DNA from: Planctomycetota bacterium
GTDB lineage: Bacteria > Planctomycetota > Phycisphaerae > Phycisphaerales > UBA1924
Assembly: GCA_023429345.1 (NCBI GenBank)
Contig: JAEYVB010000174.1
Coordinates: 1-6,673 of the forward strand
Length of the DNA: 6,673 nucleotides
Direction of reading: 5' to 3'
Shown here: one piece after another, positions 5,055-6,673 of the stretch
Numbering within the stretch: the stretch's first letter is position 1
Layout of the letters: the number at the start of each line of letters is the position of its first letter
Program-made: the position numbers and the translations under genes
The notes under the pieces: model-generated
The model's database searches: none
The model's input: only the letters and a program-made list of their open reading frames with translations
Told to the model about the DNA's origin: nothing

Positions 5055-6673
5055 CTCTCGCGCTCCCCTTGGAGGGCCCGGATGTATCGGCGGACGCGTG
5101 TCTCCAGCACGGGCAGGGGCACCGCTCCGGCCCCGAGGATGACGTCGTGGAACGCGCGGATATCGAAGTTGTCTCCGAGCGCCCGCTCGGCCTCGGCCCG
5201 CAGTTCGCGGATTCTGATCTCGCCGAGCTTGTACCCGGTGGCCTGCCCGGGCCAGCCGATATAGCGGTCGACTTCGCGCTCGACGTCGTAGGGCGCCAGG
5301 GCGGTGTTGGCGAGGATGAAGTCGATCCCCTCCTGCCGCGACCACCCCATGGCGTGGATGCCGGTGTCCACCACCAAGCGGCAGGCGCGCCAAATCTCGA
5401 AGTTCAGCCGGCCGAAGTCGTCGTAGGGATCGTCGAAGAGCCCGCGCGGGCCGTCGCCCATCTCAAGCCCGAGCCGCTCGGCGTACAGGCCCCAGCCTTC
5501 CACAAAGGCGGTGAAGCCGATCCACGTGCGGTACTCGTGCTGGCCCTCCAGCTCCTGCGCCAGTGAGATCTGGAGGTGGTGGCCGGGCACTGCCTCATGC
5601 AGCGCCAGCGCGATCATACTGAACCGGGGCCGCTGGTCGAGCCGGTAGGTGTTGGCCATGAAGTAGCCGGGAACGCCCCCCTCCATGGAGCCCGGGTAGT
5701 AGTACGCCGTCGGCGAGCTCGGTGCGGAGAACGCCGGGAGCGGTCGCACTCCGTAGGGGTTCCGCGGCAGCGTCCCGAAGAGCGGCGCGAGGCACGGATC
5801 GATCTCCTTGCAGATGGCGCGGTATCGGTCCAGCAGGTCCTCTTCTCGCGTGTAGTAGAAGCGGGGGTCGGTCCGCAGGTACTGCACGAACGCGGCGAAC
5901 CGCTCATCGCCCTTCGGCGCATCGCGCCCGGGGAAGTCGGTGCGGTCGATCGTCGCGTCCATTTCCGCGCGGATGCGGGCGACCTCCTCGAGGCCGATCC
6001 GGTGGACTTCATCGGCCGTGATGTCGAGCGTCGTGTGCCGACGGATGGCGAGGTCATACGCGGCGCGGCCGTCGATACCCTCGCTCGCGCCGACGCTCTC
6101 GCGGCAGGCGGGGATGTATTCCTCGTCCAGAAACCGGGCGAGTTTCCGGTACGCCGGCACGATCTGCCCGCGGATCACCGCGCGGGCCCGCGCGGCCGCT
6201 TGATCCTCACGCCCGGACCCGATGAACGGTTTGTAGAACGGGCTCGCCGAGGGGTTGTCCTGGATCTCCGAGGTGGCTTGGGCATCGCACTGCGCCGCGG
6301 CCGCGGCCACCGTCACCCTCGGCGGGACCCTCCCGACCTCGAGCCCGGCCCGCATCTGGGTGATGGCGTCATCGATGACCCGTGGCACCTGCTCGAGGCG
6401 GAGGACATAGGCGTCGAAATCGCGGGGCGATGCGAACCGCAGCCGGCCCGCGATCTGGGGCAGCCCGAGCTGGGGCCCGCCCATGGTGCTGATAGGGGTC
6501 TGCTCCGGCAGGAAGGGGGCCTCCGCCAACTCCATCGAGAGGTCGTAGATCAGCAGATCCGCGTCTGTGTGGTCCGCCTCGGTGAACCCCGCGCGGTTCA
6601 GGGCTCGGACACGGGCGAGCCGCTCGCGGATTTCGGCCCGGTAGGCCGCGATGGCCTGCGGGCTGTGCTGGGG
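5051..6673 (-). CDS. DUF885 family metallopeptidase-like protein (N-terminus beyond window)
   Basis: The frame is open to the right edge, giving 540 visible residues; the start lies outside. DUF885 proteins are putative zinc peptidases, often exported lipoproteins, with a HExx-PG-HH type motif. Here it is HEAVPGHHLQ (visible residues 359-368; bases 5576-5599 code the HEAVPGHH core). The second conserved Glu is in FVEGWGLYAERLGLEMG (E392), 26-27 residues after the helix, as expected for a zinc ligand. Also family-like are YYYPGSMEGGVPGYFMANTY before the motif and YIGWPGQATGYKLGEIRIRE near the end. The N-terminal part is mostly helical, as in this family (usually about 590-620 aa), so roughly 50-80 residues, including any signal peptide, are missing. 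The stop overlaps the likely start of the TVP38-like gene. Substrate unknown. An internal ATG at 6535 is not the start, because the conserved helical region continues upstream. Confidence 0.9.
   Translation of the reverse strand, partial: PQHSPQAIAAYRAEIRERLARVRALNRAGFTEADHTDADLLIYDLSMELAEAPFLPEQTPISTMGGPQLGLPQIAGRLRFASPRDFDAYVLRLEQVPRVIDDAITQMRAGLEVGRVPPRVTVAAAAAQCDAQATSEIQDNPSASPFYKPFIGSGREDQAAARARAVIRGQIVPAYRKLARFLDEEYIPACRESVGASEGIDGRAAYDLAIRRHTTLDITADEVHRIGLEEVARIRAEMDATIDRTDFPGRDAPKGDERFAAFVQYLRTDPRFYYTREEDLLDRYRAICKEIDPCLAPLFGTLPRNPYGVRPLPAFSAPSSPTAYYYPGSMEGGVPGYFMANTYRLDQRPRFSMIALALHEAVPGHHLQISLAQELEGQHEYRTWIGFTAFVEGWGLYAERLGLEMGDGPRGLFDDPYDDFGRLNFEIWRACRLVVDTGIHAMGWSRQEGIDFILANTALAPYDVEREVDRYIGWPGQATGYKLGEIRIRELRAEAERALGDNFDIRAFHDVILGAGAVPLPVLETRVRRYIRALQGERES
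5063..5070 (-). promoter_or_regulatory. Ribosome binding site for the TTG start of the TVP38-like gene
   Basis: AAGGGGAG reads on the minus strand eight bases before the TTG at 5054. It lies inside the last codons of the DUF885 gene. It is the main reason for choosing the TTG over the ATG at 4988. Confidence 0.55.

Overview
The window is about 6.7 kb of very GC-rich, densely coding bacterial chromosome. It holds seven protein genes, two of them cut by the window edges. There are no RNA genes, insertion sequences, CRISPR repeats or phage genes that I can see. GC-ending codons, the gene types and a long-form UbiD decarboxylase with an extra C-terminal subdomain suggest a planctomycete-like bacterium, perhaps Phycisphaerae. 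That placement is inference; nothing here is diagnostic.

Layout from left to right. (1) 1-350, minus strand: N-terminal part of a D-Ala-D-Ala-ligase-like ATP-grasp protein, running off the left edge. (2) 424-2499, minus: a 691-residue UbiD-family decarboxylase. (3) 2513-3286, plus: a class I SAM-dependent methyltransferase, divergent from ubiD with only 13 bp between the start codons. (4) 3393-3602, plus: a small CsbD-like stress protein with a strong ribosome binding site, closed by a clear intrinsic terminator at about 3634-3669. (5) 3677-4204, minus: an unrecognised 175-residue protein. (6) 4257-5054, minus: a TVP38/TMEM64 (VTT domain) membrane protein. (7) 5051 to beyond the right edge, minus: a DUF885-type metallopeptidase-like protein. 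Genes 7, 6 and 5 read in the same direction. The stop of 7 overlaps the likely TTG start of 6, and a 13-bp stem-loop covers the stop of 6, so they look like one operon with a possible control point between 6 and 5.

The most striking observation is inside the UbiD gene. Every other landmark of the family's active site is intact, but the near-invariant E-G-P-F-G block is replaced, in frame and without length change, by V-C-N-F-W. The replacement is written in AT-rich codons inside an otherwise GC-rich gene. The first Glu of that block is a catalytic residue (E277 in Aspergillus niger Fdc1). Either this is a UbiD protein with an altered or lost active site, or it is a sequence artefact next to a 12-nt GC palindrome. 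It should be checked first. The same protein also carries a degenerate internal duplication of its C-terminal half.

The genes do not form an obvious single pathway. UbiD-family enzymes act in quinone and aromatic metabolism, and the neighbouring methyltransferase could in principle act on a related molecule. However, it does not look like UbiE/MenG, and the two genes are divergent rather than co-transcribed.
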